From Dipetalonema caudispina (taxonomy: Eukaryota; Nematoda; Chromadorea; Rhabditida; Onchocercidae): DNA of 64,000 bases. How positions within the stretch are numbered: position 1 is the stretch's first letter; the number at the start of each line of letters is the position of its first letter. Location of the stretch: assembly GCA_013365325.1 (NCBI GenBank), contig JABVXV010000024.1, forward strand, positions 1 to 64,000, given 5' to 3'. The position numbers and the translations under genes are program-made. Below the pieces are notes generated by a model. It was given only the letters and a program-made list of their open reading frames with translations, did no database searches and was not told where the DNA came from. Below, in pieces: positions 1 through 12,117 of this stretch.

Positions 1-211
1 TTGGTTGTGCAGATTTGTTTAGAGAGGTCGACATCGTACCTCCCGGCTCGTGGCATCATGAAAAATTTTTTGTTGTAGTGAAAGTTGTTTGGATTAGAAG
101 TGGAAGTTAATTGAATTGCTGGCTGATTTCTGATGTGTATTGGTACAGAGAATCAAACCAGTAATTTATTTTGGTAATATATTATTTGACAGTAGAATTT
201 AATTAGAATAA

Positions 212-430
212 CAGTCAAATTGAATAAAGAAAGAGTCGATCCAATAGCTACTGCTCGGAGTCAACCCGATTGTAATAGCTGTTGAAATAACAGGTAAACT
301 AAACTTGAGTTTGTCGATCCAATAGCGACTGCTCGGAGTCAACCCAATTGTGATAACTGTTGAAATAACAGGTAAATTGAACTTGAGTTCGTCGATCCAA
401 TAGCGACTGCTTGGAGTCAACCCAATTGTG
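212..430. repeat. 78-bp tandem repeat, about 2.7 copies
   Basis: The unit starting GTCGATCCAATAGC recurs at 235, 313 and 391, exactly 78 bp apart, with only a few substitutions between copies; the third copy is cut short near 430. Because 78 is a multiple of three, the minus strand stays open and would read as a 26-residue repeat, but nothing else supports translation. Confidence 0.85.
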
Positions 431-514
431 AGATCTGATTCAGGTCCGGAGGTAGATCGGTTAAATAGGTGAATAAGTTAGTGGGAGTGGTCAACAGGAA
501 GCATTGTTTTAACC

Positions 515-576
515 TTGGCGTAAACATATGACACAAAAGACACCTTTGGCGTAAACATATGACACAAAAGACAATG
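515..576. repeat. 31-bp direct tandem repeat, two copies
   Basis: Two adjacent copies starting TTGGCGTAAACATATGACAC lie at 515 and 546. The first 28 bases of each are identical. Confidence 0.85.
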
Positions 577-2270
577 TTTACCATCTTAGCTTCTGTGTAT
601 GAAACAAAGGACATACGTTACTGAAAACATGTAAACAAAGGTCAGTACATTGTCTGGATTTGAATTTGACCTTTCCTAACTACAAACAACAAAGACGTAT
701 CGTGTTAATAATCTCATCTTAGATAAAAAAATGGGGATAAGTTAAAGGATTTATGTTAACAACGGAATAAATCGGTTCATTACTAAACAAATATTAATTA
801 ATTTAATTATAAGAGATATATTATTCCATCCTTCGTGAAAGTTATTCGAACAACTTTCGCGACAAGACAAGACTAGAAATTATTACTGATAAATGTTTAT
901 TTGCGAAAATTCGAATATTTGTTGAAATAACTTTAACATATCTTTTGTGTAATTTAAATTTCTGATGAGATGATGAGAAGTAACAGATGTTAGCATCTAT
1001 AGACCACAATTATGATGATTTGTTGATCCTTTTATAGACTATAAAAATGGGAACTGAATATCGGTTGATTATGCAAAATGAGAATCATAAATAGTGATTT
1101 GTGGGTTTTTTCATACAAAGGGTTCCTATGGAGAATGTTTGTGAATATTCTAGATTAGCACTTGGTAAGGCAAGAATTAAAATAAAGAAGATCTTTTGAG
1201 GAGAGAGAGAGAGAGGGAGAGAGATGGAGAAAGGCAAAAAATAAAAGAGATAAAAATAGTCTAGTGTTTGTAAAATGATTCCAGATGATGATGACGTGTC
1301 TCTTGCTGATGATATCCATTGGTTGGGTAGTAATTTTACAAGATCAGTATGGTTGGGATTCGGTCACATGGCCACTAAAAAATGTAAGCAGGTGCGGAAC
1401 AGCTTAGCTTATGCTATTAAAACCCATCCAAATGTGGATACTGTATGAGAAACTGATGACTTCTAACATGTAGATAGATAAAATCTGAAATAATTTGAGG
1501 ATATAGAGGAGAGAGGTCATTTTGAAAAGCTAATGGAAAGATCAAAATATTAGCTCGATCAAGTCAATCAATCTAAAAAAAAATAATTTGGAGTTTAGTT
1601 GCTAATCTATTATTATATGTTTCCGGCAATATCATATTCATATTTCAGTATATTCTGAAATTCTGGAAGATTTTTCTATTTGGTAACTCAATATGAAAGA
1701 TGAATCAACCAGGCATCAATCATTTAAAAGTATCAGTTGAATGTGTGGAATGTATGCTATATTGCAAACGTTTAAACCCATTTTAACACTTATCAGTAAT
1801 ATTGTCCGGAAAATTCTAAGACTACTAAATCATTTTATTTTAGATATCTTCACGTTTACTGACTTGAACTTGGACATATCATGGATTGATACAGTTCGTA
1901 GAAAATAGGAGGAAAAGATGGGTAATAATTTATTATATTCTAACAAAAATAAATGACTAAAGATCGAGCTGAAAATGAAAAGATTTATAAAAGCCGCTCT
2001 ATGAGAAGACAAACAAAACATAAAAGAGTACAAAATTACCCTTCGCGCACATTACGCAATGTAATATTTACACATGAGTGAATGAAGAGTTGAATAACTG
2101 TCCCATTCTCATCAAATCATTATCTTATCTAAGACAGACCGATCGGCCGATTGCTCGACCTCTTTGCAATGAATGACCTGACCCTTATTATTAGCGATTA
2201 AGCCATCCCAACAATTACTTTAACCATTCATTTGCCGCTTTCTTTCTTTTCCATTTGCAGTAGCACATAG

Positions 2271-2317
2271 AGAAGACAAATGCTCATCATTTGTCAAATG
2301 ATGAGCATTTGTCTTCT
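2271..2317. repeat. 47-bp near-perfect palindrome
   Basis: Two 23-base arms (2271-2293 and 2295-2317) are exact reverse complements separated by a single base at 2294. A transcript would fold into a perfect 23-bp stem; as DNA it could form a cruciform. No repeat family or open frame is recognised around it. Confidence 0.9.
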
Positions 2318-3775
2318 TCTAGCTTTATCTTTATTGCTTTGTTGTTGAACTTTAACCCTTCCCTATTTTTTACACATTTCTCACGATGAGTGGTCCTAGA
2401 GTGCATACTTTTGAATTAAACTAAATATATTGATTAATGAAAATCTTTCGGAATTTCCTACATTATTTGAAGGATAATGAAATGATATTATAAAAATTCT
2501 TCAGATATAAGCAGATATCAAAACTTTGTTCGAATTAATCGAAAACCTTCCATTTATAAGATGATATTTAGCGACAATGACTTTGAAATTTTCTAGATAG
2601 TCTCGAAACTGAAAAACAATGATATATATATATCCCTTTTGATCTTAGTTTTCACCTTTTTAACTCCTAGTCCTTCAAAATATGCCAAGTAATGGTAGCC
2701 ATACTTAAGAACACACATCAGTGATCATCTAATTGGAATGCATTTTGTTGTGATAACATCAGAAATCATCCTTTTTTTTTTTTCATGATAGGACTAATGA
2801 GGAAGAAGTGCTATCCAAAAGGTTCATTAACATAACGAGTCATAAATTTAAATAAGACTTTCTTGAATATCAAATGATATGCATGACGATATGGAAAGGC
2901 GATGATTTACATAGTTGATGGAAGGAAAGATAGAAATGGGTTATGGTTGTAGCTTCGTTTCAGATTCTTCCAGTTTTTCGTTCTAACATTAAATTTGTAA
3001 TGCATTTCTTTTATTCATTTCTTTCCTATGTTTTCATCATTTCTATTCATAATAATGAAATCAATCATTTATTTAAATATTTCATACTTCTCCTGTCAAT
3101 GACAATTCTTTTATTGGATGCAAAAAAAGAAAAAAAAAAACTGCAAATGCAGAAGAATTATTGAATAACAAATTTTTTCAGTGATTGTTTAAATTCGGAT
3201 ATTTTTCCCATAAATTCTGACTTCGCTGCTTTTTTTTCTTTTAAATCAGTGAAATTGGATTAAGTAATTTATTAAAAAGTTGTGGATCTCATTTTATCAA
3301 TGAAATGAAAAGAGTGATATATGTGTATCTTAACAAACTAATTCATTCATTTACTACAATATACCGGAATTAATCCTTCGTAGTTTTAGTAATAACACAT
3401 TAGCCTTGTTCTAATCTGGTCTATTCATCTGGATTGTGTTTTTTTACCATTCCGGAAACAATTCCGCACAAGGACAGACATATTGTAACAGTTGTAACAA
3501 TTTAAGTTATGTATACAAACTATATTGGTTATAAAAAAAAGAAAAAAAAAAAACCCTTCCTACTTGAGAGCTTAAAATGTTATTGTATCTTTTTTTTTTT
3601 GATTTAACTTTTTTGAATTGCTCAATGAATGTCAATGTTAGCTGTTACTATTATTTGCCCCCCTTTCCCTCTCCTTCAGACATTTCCTTTAAAATTAAAA
3701 AGACATTTATTGGTAATCATTGGATGATGTCTGCTACTACTACCGCCATTTTTACTACGACTATTTACTATTACC

Positions 3776-3813
3776 GCCACATCTACCACTACCACTACTA
3801 CTACTACTACTAC
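3776..3813. repeat. CTA/CCA trinucleotide microsatellite
   Basis: Short run of alternating CCACTA and CTA triplets. No coding context. Confidence 0.7.
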
Positions 3814-6800
3814 CAATTATTACTGATTAAATCACTTACTTAACTTATTTCTTCAGTTTTATTTAAATTCCTCTTTTGTTTTTGTTTCACTAAGATACTT
3901 TGATGTTAAGTAATGTCTTCCGGAAACGCCACTTCTATGGTTCTTCAAGGTAATTTAGCATTCTGTGACCTTCATAATCCTTCTTCACGTCATTTACCCT
4001 CTCTTTTAGGAATTGTTACATGGATGGGGTCAGTATATAATAAATAAAATTTTCCAACAAAGCGATTAGATATGATTTGTTATCATTCCACAAAAGATTT
4101 TTTAGCGCTTTTTTTTTGCTGAAACAATTTATGATGCGTAACAAAAAGATGTCTTGAAAGTAATCTTAGAATTTTTGAGCAAAAAACTTGAAAAATTCAA
4201 TTGAAACTCTTTCGTAATGTCCAGTTTTGAACGATAAACATCATGGTTGCAATTGTCGCATTCATCAATTAAGAGTGAAAGTTTGCGGACACATATCACC
4301 ATGTTATATGTTTCTTTTTTCCTTCCTTTTACTCCATTTTGCAACAAATATTGCGATAAAAAAAAAAAAAAGATAAAATTGACATTTAAAATTATTACTC
4401 TCAAAAGTATAAAAAGTTGTGAGGCAGTAATTTTTAATTCAAATGCTAAAGCAGTAATTTAAATCGTTAACAGATTAATTATGAGAGGAGCATTTCATTT
4501 TTTTTTTCTTTTTTTTGAAGAAATAATAATATTCATTTGTAAGGGAAAATATTAGTAAAATGAAGGAGCTCCAAAGATATGCTGATACTATCGATATTGA
4601 TACCGATACTATTACTGGCAATCAATAAGTTAAATTTAGAGAATGAAATAACTGATTCAATATATTTACCCATTGTATGGTAAATGCACAATGTTAAGTG
4701 ATGAAGGTAGTAGTAGCCTTTCGATGGAGAGAAATGAATGCCTGATTTTGGCCTATTTACTAGGCCTAATCTTATAACTAGTAAATGCATGCTTCAATCT
4801 TTTCCTTTTCAGCCAAAAGAATGATCATTAGAATGTGAAGTTAGGAAGAGCGGAAAAGACTCTTTTATCATATACCAATCTCTCTTCTATCTTACTCAAT
4901 TTCCCTGAATTGGTTTAGTCACTGACCCATATTTTCCATCATTATGCTAATTCCAGTGGAATTCCATCTAGGACTAACAAATTGAATTATAGTACAACTT
5001 TTAAGGCAAACATTTTGCAAACCATTTTATGCTTAAAATTTGATTGTAATGTTTACTGTGTGATGAATAAATATGAATCCTGATCTTTTGTGATCAATAG
5101 TAGAGCAGATAACATCAATCATTGAATACAACTCAAATAATAAAAAGTAAGCAGAATTACCTCAATATTCTTTATATATTTTTCTCATTTTCAAAATTAA
5201 ACTTCGTTTAAATAATTTCAATGATACAAATGGAAGATTAATAATGAAGCAATCAATCATACCACTTGTACCAATCCTTATTACACTTTCCATTATTATA
5301 GTTGTCATTCTTTTAAACATTAAAAAAAAAAAAAAAAAGAAAAAATCTTGCAAAAAAAAGTGCTTACAAAGAAGACAAAGGCAAAACGGATACGGAATTT
5401 ATATAGTGTCAAATTACCATAACAAAAGTTTCTTAGTAATAGAAATCTCATATGTTCAACACAAAGCTTTGGTAATATTTGGTTTTAGGATTGGGAAAAA
5501 AAATCAGGAATAGATTTATCATACATTATAATTCCATCACTTAACCTCATCTTTTTAAGTACAAACAGAAAAGATAACTTTTTTTTTAAAAAAAAGAAAA
5601 CAAAAAATGTTATGAAATCGTAATTTCTAACTTAAAGGACAAGCTTTGTTGAAAAAAAAAAGTAATAAAATTAAAAAAGTGGAAAGAATTGTAAGTGTTA
5701 TTTCTCGGATTAACTAACTTTTAGTGTTAAAATAGCGCGGGATAAAATCGCGGATAACTTTATGCAAAAATAAAAAAGCCATAAAGGGAAGTTAAAGAAG
5801 TGAAACATTTTTAGATTTCATTTTTAACTTAATCTCATTTCTTTTAATTTTCCGTTTTTTTTTTTTTTTTTTTTAATGTTTGAATAGAAATCTCTGATTT
5901 TGTTTCTACGATAGTCAGTCTTGTTTAGCATTTTTCTCTTTCCCTCTTCTTTCATTTCTTTCCGTTCAACCTTTTTCTTCTTCCCGCCTTTCCAGTTTTC
6001 TGCTTAATGAAATGGATAAAAACCATGTAACCGGATAAAAATAAGCCATCTGGTAATTAAGTGAATTTCGAATTGTCTGCCGCGGTATCACTTTGTCGAT
6101 CATTGCTTTGTTTTATTATCGCTATGAAAAGATAAGAAGATGATAAGCGCCAGGAACTTATCACAAATGGTATTTGATGTTACATCGTAAAAAAGGTTTT
6201 ACAACACTTTCATCTTTGCTCGTCTGATCAAATTTTTTTCTTCCATCCTCATCTTTTGTTGCTTCTTTTACTTGTCTTTTATTCTTTATTTGCTGAAAAT
6301 CAATTTTATCAATAAATCAATTTTGCTTTCACTATTGATGTAAAATTATTCATTTCACAAATTTTTCAAAACTTTCACGAGAACTATAAGATTAAGAATG
6401 GCATATGAATTACAATTACTCACTTTCCACTAATTAATATCATCCAAATTATTTCCACTAAATGAGAATACTGATAGTTGAAGGACGATTTCGGATCTGA
6501 TATCAGTCAATAGCTTCGATTTAGTCAATTTAAAGCGAATTCCAGAAGAATTACGAAGATCAAATAAGTGCATTATTCAAATTAATGAATTTTTGATTTC
6601 CGCGAATGATGTTAGAGTGAATTCGATGGCAGCTTTCAATAAATTAGGAAGGAAACGATCATCTCAATTATAACCCTCTATGACCATATGGCATAAAAAT
6701 CACCACTTCTCACTTACTACTAATTATGCATCTAACCTTCTCCTCTCTTCCTACCCTTCCTTGATCAACTAGACAATTATATTAGCCAAATTGAGCCTAA

Positions 6801-6822
6801 AATGAAGGATATGAAATGGAAA

Positions 6823-6902
6823 TATATACATATATATATAATATTAAATTATTATATTTCAATATAATATTATATAGTATATACAATATATATATGTATA
6901 TA
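6823..6902. repeat. AT-only imperfect palindrome
   Basis: The left arm beginning TATATACATATATATAT is mirrored by ATATATATATGTATATA at the right end, with an AT-rich centre. It is low-complexity sequence able to form a hairpin. Confidence 0.65.
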
Positions 6903-8302
6903 GGAATGTCTTTTACATGAAAAGAGTAATCAACCTAAATGAGGATGAAGACATATATTTTGCCATTATTTAATTCTACTCCAATATTTAAGCCTAAAAG
7001 CTGCCCAGGAAATTAAGCTTAGCTTTTGGCTAACAAAGTTCGTTCATTTTTGAGGCGCATTAAAATTGAAATGATTAAAATGATGCCAATAACATAAACG
7101 AATAGTCTTCTATCCGGAATTTCTTTCTTCTTCTTCCTCCACCTCTTTTTAACTATCTCAAGGCATGTCTTTTCCATTTTTCTAGAGCCTGATTAGTATT
7201 TCAAACGTTACATTTTTGCTATTTGTCTCTTTTGGATAACAATTTTTTTTTTTTTTTTCATGTATTACTATCTCTCATTGCCCTCTCATGGCTAATTTTA
7301 TTGGACAAAATTGGAATTTTTGTCTTTCTAAGCTTTAGGCCAAGAATTAATCTAGTCTAATATGTGAAATATGTAATATATATATATATTTTTTTCCTGC
7401 TTATTTTTTTGATGAGTTCCCTTCACCATATCTTCCTAAGATGTCTTTTAGAATTCTCACTTACAAATTCCCAAGCGCCCAATTATTTGGCTGACAAATT
7501 TTTCAGTTAACAATTTTTTTTTTTACGAAACTCATCTTTTATATCAGATTTTTAACAATAAAATCATGTATTATTTTATTCCGAATTTTAAATTACTCTA
7601 ATTTAGAATTTTAACATATGATCTGTTAATAGTTTTGTTGTACCTTGTATTCGCTGAAAGCTCACTAAAACAATTCCTTAATTAATTTGCAAATGTTAAC
7701 AAATTACTTCCGGACTAAGACAAGCATATAAAATATATTAGGTAAGATTAACATGACAGTTGTTATTTCACAATTTAAAAACATTGCCTTAAACTAATTT
7801 TCCTCTTTAAACTAACAACGATATATGAATTTAGGTTAACTAAAATTAATAGTATCGGATTAAGGATAATTAAAAAATATAATAAAGGTAATGATTATGG
7901 TTAATAATGTAATTTAGGTTAATTAAAGGTTAATTTGATATTGTAAGGTAAAATATTAAATAGTTTGAATATTAACGATATGCGAAGATTATTTGATCAG
8001 TATGCATAAAGCTGTATGTATATTTTTTAAACAACTGATTTTAGTACATATATTTAGCTCAAATCGTATTACTTAAGCGGCCTTGTTACCTCAGCAAAAT
8101 TTGCATTTGATCATTTGGTCAATACCTGATCATATTTCAATAGCATTATTAAATTAAATGATTAGTAGTATATTATACTCCAGTTTAGGAGTAAAAAATT
8201 TGCTGACATTCATTATGTTTGTAGGATATTGAAATTTACGAGGAACGATCGGTGTAGGATTTACGGATGAAATGATACTTGGGACAAATATTTCGAAAGA
8301 GA

Positions 8303-8328
8303 TGGAGAGAGAGAGAGAGAGAGAGAGG
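8303..8328. repeat. GA dinucleotide microsatellite
   Basis: Uninterrupted GA run followed by GGGG. Confidence 0.8.
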
Positions 8329-9309
8329 GGAAGAGAAAGAGTGCAACAATGCCAAAGATTAATATTGTAATTGAGAGAATATTCGTTGTTGTGTGTTGTT
8401 GTGTTGTGATGTGATGTTCAATCTATCTATCCGTTAGCCAATTCCTCTCTTAAAAATCTTTGTTTTGCCGATTGGAGGAAAACTAAACGAGAAAGAGTGA
8501 TAAGAGTGAAGAGGAACAGACAAAAAGAACCTTTTTTCATTCCATTTTAATCCTTTTTCTTGCGACATGATGGAATATTGTTGGGATGATCCGTGGAAAA
8601 GATTTATCATAAGAAAATCCGATTTATCAAACTTTTTCATATTTCCAATTCTTTGATCTTCTACTCTCTGCCATCAATTTAATCAATGCATTCGTATTTT
8701 TCCTGAGTGAAGTTAGAAAGAGTTAAAACAATGATATGAGGTGAAAGAAAAAAAGAAAAAAAAAGTATTTCATTCCTTGTCATCTCATGAATTTTGCATA
8801 ATTTATTGAAGCATTGTCTGTTAGTATCTATTCAATAAACAGTGTGACAAAAGACAAAAATCGTCACACGGAGAAATACATTAATCGTTTCTTGTTTTTC
8901 GCGTCATTCTTATCAGCGTTATTTATCGTTATCGTTAATTCAGTTTCTTTTTCTTTTTCTTTTTTTTTTTTTTTTTTTGTTTAGAAACTTTCGTAGTAGA
9001 AAGTATGATCATGCGGGAATCAGAAAGCCAATTAATAATTGTTATCAAATGTTGTCAGCATTCTTATCATGATCATTGTTTGTGTATGTAGACAAGAATT
9101 ATCGAATATTTTGAATTATATATCATGTTCGTATTAAAATGCGAAATAAGGTTTAGTATATGAAACGATATCATTCTTTATCAAGCGGATGATATTCAAC
9201 AATTTGATAGATAATATATCGCATTTTAGATATTATCAATGAATGAGGATTACTTGTTCCTTCACTTTCCTTTTACAATAAAATTAAATAAAGTTCAAAC
9301 AGTAACTAA

Positions 9310-9355
9310 TTCTTTCTTTCTTTCTTTCTTTCTCTCTCTCTCTCTCTCTTTCTCG
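9310..9355. repeat. CTTT/CT compound microsatellite
   Basis: A run of TTTC tetramers passes directly into a CT dinucleotide run. Confidence 0.85.
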
Positions 9356-10014
9356 CTCAAGGACATCATTTGAGGAATCGATGACAAGTCATTATTCCTT
9401 CTCAGTTCCATTCAATAAGACGATATTTTGTTTATTGCTTGGATAATTCATTTGCTGCATTTGATTTTTACTCTAATTTCAAATCATAATTTGATCAGTA
9501 TTTGCATTTTGAAGCGATAATATTGCAATCGAACAGATTTAATCCAAATAATGGCAAGAAATTTTGATGAAAAAGGAAAGATTTCTTTGCAAAATACCTG
9601 AATAATGGTATTGGCTCGAAAATTCTGATAATCTTTTTAACCTCTGAGAATTATTTACATTGAAATAACATCGAAAGAATTAATCTACAGATAGTATCCA
9701 AAAATTAAGTCAAAATTCGGAAAAAGCGCAAGTGAAATGTTGTTGATAAAGAAAAGAAAGAAGTAACAAAAGGCTGTTAAAAATTGTGAAAGATTAAAAC
9801 GAATAATGCTATGAAATCCTTAAATTTTTGGTTACTCGATGACTATCGTAACTTTTTTGAAAGGTCAAAGAACGATGAAATGAGCAAAGTTCTTGCTGCC
9901 TGCAAAGCTCATGACTTGAAATAGCTGGATAAATTAGGGCGAAAGAAATGAAAGCGGTTCACAGATGGTTTTCAGATCGTTTTTACTGATAATTTGTTGG
10001 AATTTTCAAGATGG

Positions 10015-10300
10015 GAGAAGGTGGTGGGCGGCTGTCATTGGTATTGCACCTCAAAGAGCCGACCCCGTCTCTTCTTGGTTAATTCTCTCCGATCGCTCTT
10101 CACTGCCCTGATGATGATCTAAGCTACAGTTGTTTCGAAAAATGGGGATGGACCTACGAAGCTCAGGAGGGCAGACCTGCTGGCGAAAGGTGTACAACGA
10201 GTGGTGTACAGCCACATCTATCCCTGACATATTTCCTTTGGTTCGATCCTCCTCCCTTTTCCTCCTCTTTTTCTGCGGTTGCAAATGCATTAAACAGTCT
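10015..10300. other. GC-richer island of unknown origin
   Basis: Base composition here is close to half G+C, clearly above the AT-rich surroundings, with many CpG dinucleotides and few homopolymer runs. The minus strand is open for 79 codons from 10,290, but the product resembles no family I recognise and no splice sites frame it. It could be a transposable-element relic, a noncoding RNA segment or a promoter-associated island. A GGTTCGATCC motif near 10,235 looks like a tRNA T-loop, but no cloverleaf can be built around it. Confidence 0.35.
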
Positions 10301-12094
10301 TGACCTTTTGCTATTGCGCGAGAAAACTTCTATTACTGATTGTTGGTTGGATCACAGATCGACCAATCATTCATTCATTTGCTGATAATGATTTAAAGAT
10401 TAAAATTGTTATTCGGAGTTCCCCTATCAATTTACCTTAGAAGTTTCTTTTTTTTCCGGAAGAAAGTCTATCATTGTTAAAGTTATAAGAGATGTAAGCA
10501 CTATAATTGACCTCCATCGTCTACTATTTCAAAGTTTAAGGATTTAGCATATTATACTTTTTAAAACTAAAACTGAATGAACTACTCACATATTCGTCGG
10601 TAAGATTCTTTGTCAAGGTCAAGGGACTCTCAAACCTTTCAAAATCTTCTAGCCCTGGTCCTTATATCATATTTCAATTTTAAGTTAATTTCACTTCAGA
10701 ATCAGTAGACTAAAACAATAGAATGGTTGTGTAAAGACTTATATGAAATTGAAATTGTTCATTCTAATCTTTAATTCCCAGAAGAACACTTATTAGCAGT
10801 CTTTCTGTTAATTTTTACTGCATTTATGGGTAGTTGACAAGTAATAAGAATTAGATTACTAATTCATTGAGTTAAAAGTTTATCAATGCGAAAAAAAAAA
10901 GTTACAAATTTGGTAGTAAAGTAATCGATAGTAAATTATTTGCAATTGATTTGCTTCATTTTCCTTCTTCAGAATTATTTTCCAGTAAATTCTTGTTTCG
11001 TTTTAACCACCACTTAACTATTCAGCAAACTAACAAGCCTAAAGGCTTTAACTCCCTCAAGAATAATGCCCATTTCATTTTAGCAGCATTTGTAAAAGAA
11101 TTCTGAAAATATTGCACCAATACAAACCCAATATATATACATATATAACTTGCACCACGAGGCTTATTAAATTAAGCTCCCATTGTATGAATGCATCATT
11201 GGCCTGATCGTTCTACCAATCCTTACAACCGCCTATTCTGTCTTAGTCTTTCCTGAAGCTCTTTCTAATTTCCGTCTTCTTTCCTCTTTCATCATTTCAT
11301 GAAAATAAATTCTCCTCCATTCTCTATTCAATTTCCATTCAGTAATTTATTATTGTTTATCCGTTCTGACACATAAAGCTATCATTAATGATCATATTTA
11401 CGATGACTTAATTAAATCAACATTTAATTGTTTGCAAAAATTATTGAAGAAAGGCTTTCCAATTTGCATTTAAATATGCTTTTAAGGAAAAGCCACTGAT
11501 AAAGTGTATTCTGCTAAAGTATTTGTTTATTTTCTTACTGATTTTCCTCCGATACAAACATTGAATTAAATCCTCCAACGATTCTTTTTTTTTTTTTGTG
11601 TGTGTGAATGGTATAGTAGGGAAAAAGGTCAATTAGGTTCAGAACCTTTTTCTTAAGGTATATATACTCGAAAAGTTACCTTTTATTAGGAATTCGGCAT
11701 TTAATTATGAAAATATTTCCATCTTCGTCGTCAGGAATACTCTTTATCAGTTATTTTATATCAAATTTGTTACTGCTTTCCATTTAATTATTTATTATCA
11801 CTCTCATACGGATCATTATTAGCGGTGATATTAATGAGTGATCCTTTAAACTGTGAATTTTTCAATGTTTTTGTTTTGATTCTTTTCATTTTAATAATTT
11901 CGTCTTTCATAATGTTTGGCCAATACAAACTACTTGGCTTTCACTAACAATTACTGTAATTATTTATTCCACTGTATTTAAAAATACATTTAAATTAAGT
12001 AACGATAAATTTCAGGTGCTCCATTCTAATTTTTAAAATTTGTTGTTTACGTTTTCGAATTGTTTACTTTCATTTTTTTTTTCTTCTTATATAA

Positions 12095-12107
12095 CCTCAA
12101 GTTTCAG
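12095..12107 (+). promoter_or_regulatory. 3' splice acceptor before the VAB-8 start (likely SL trans-splice site)
   Basis: A GTTTCAG acceptor ends at 12,107, only ten bases before the ATG at 12,118. An acceptor this near a start codon fits spliced-leader trans-splicing, but an upstream cis-spliced 5' exon cannot be excluded. Confidence 0.5.
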
Positions 12108-12117
12108 TATCACAGCG

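Larger units (their letters stand above)
1..12100. other. Gene-free left flank
   Basis: No coding exon is supported here on either strand. The open frames present are all shorter than about 105 codons, are biased to F, S, I, K and L as expected of AT-rich noncoding DNA, and show no recognisable domain or conserved exon with flanking splice sites. The stretch holds poly-A and poly-T runs, GA and CTTT microsatellites, two small tandem repeats near the left end, two palindromes and one GC-richer island, listed separately. It may be the intergenic and regulatory region of the VAB-8 gene that starts at 12,118, or partly 5' introns of that gene. Confidence 0.6.

Noticed and set aside
10225..10260. 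GGTTCGATCC motif resembling a tRNA T-loop
   Set aside because: No matching acceptor stem, D-arm or anticodon arm could be drawn in the preceding 60 bases.
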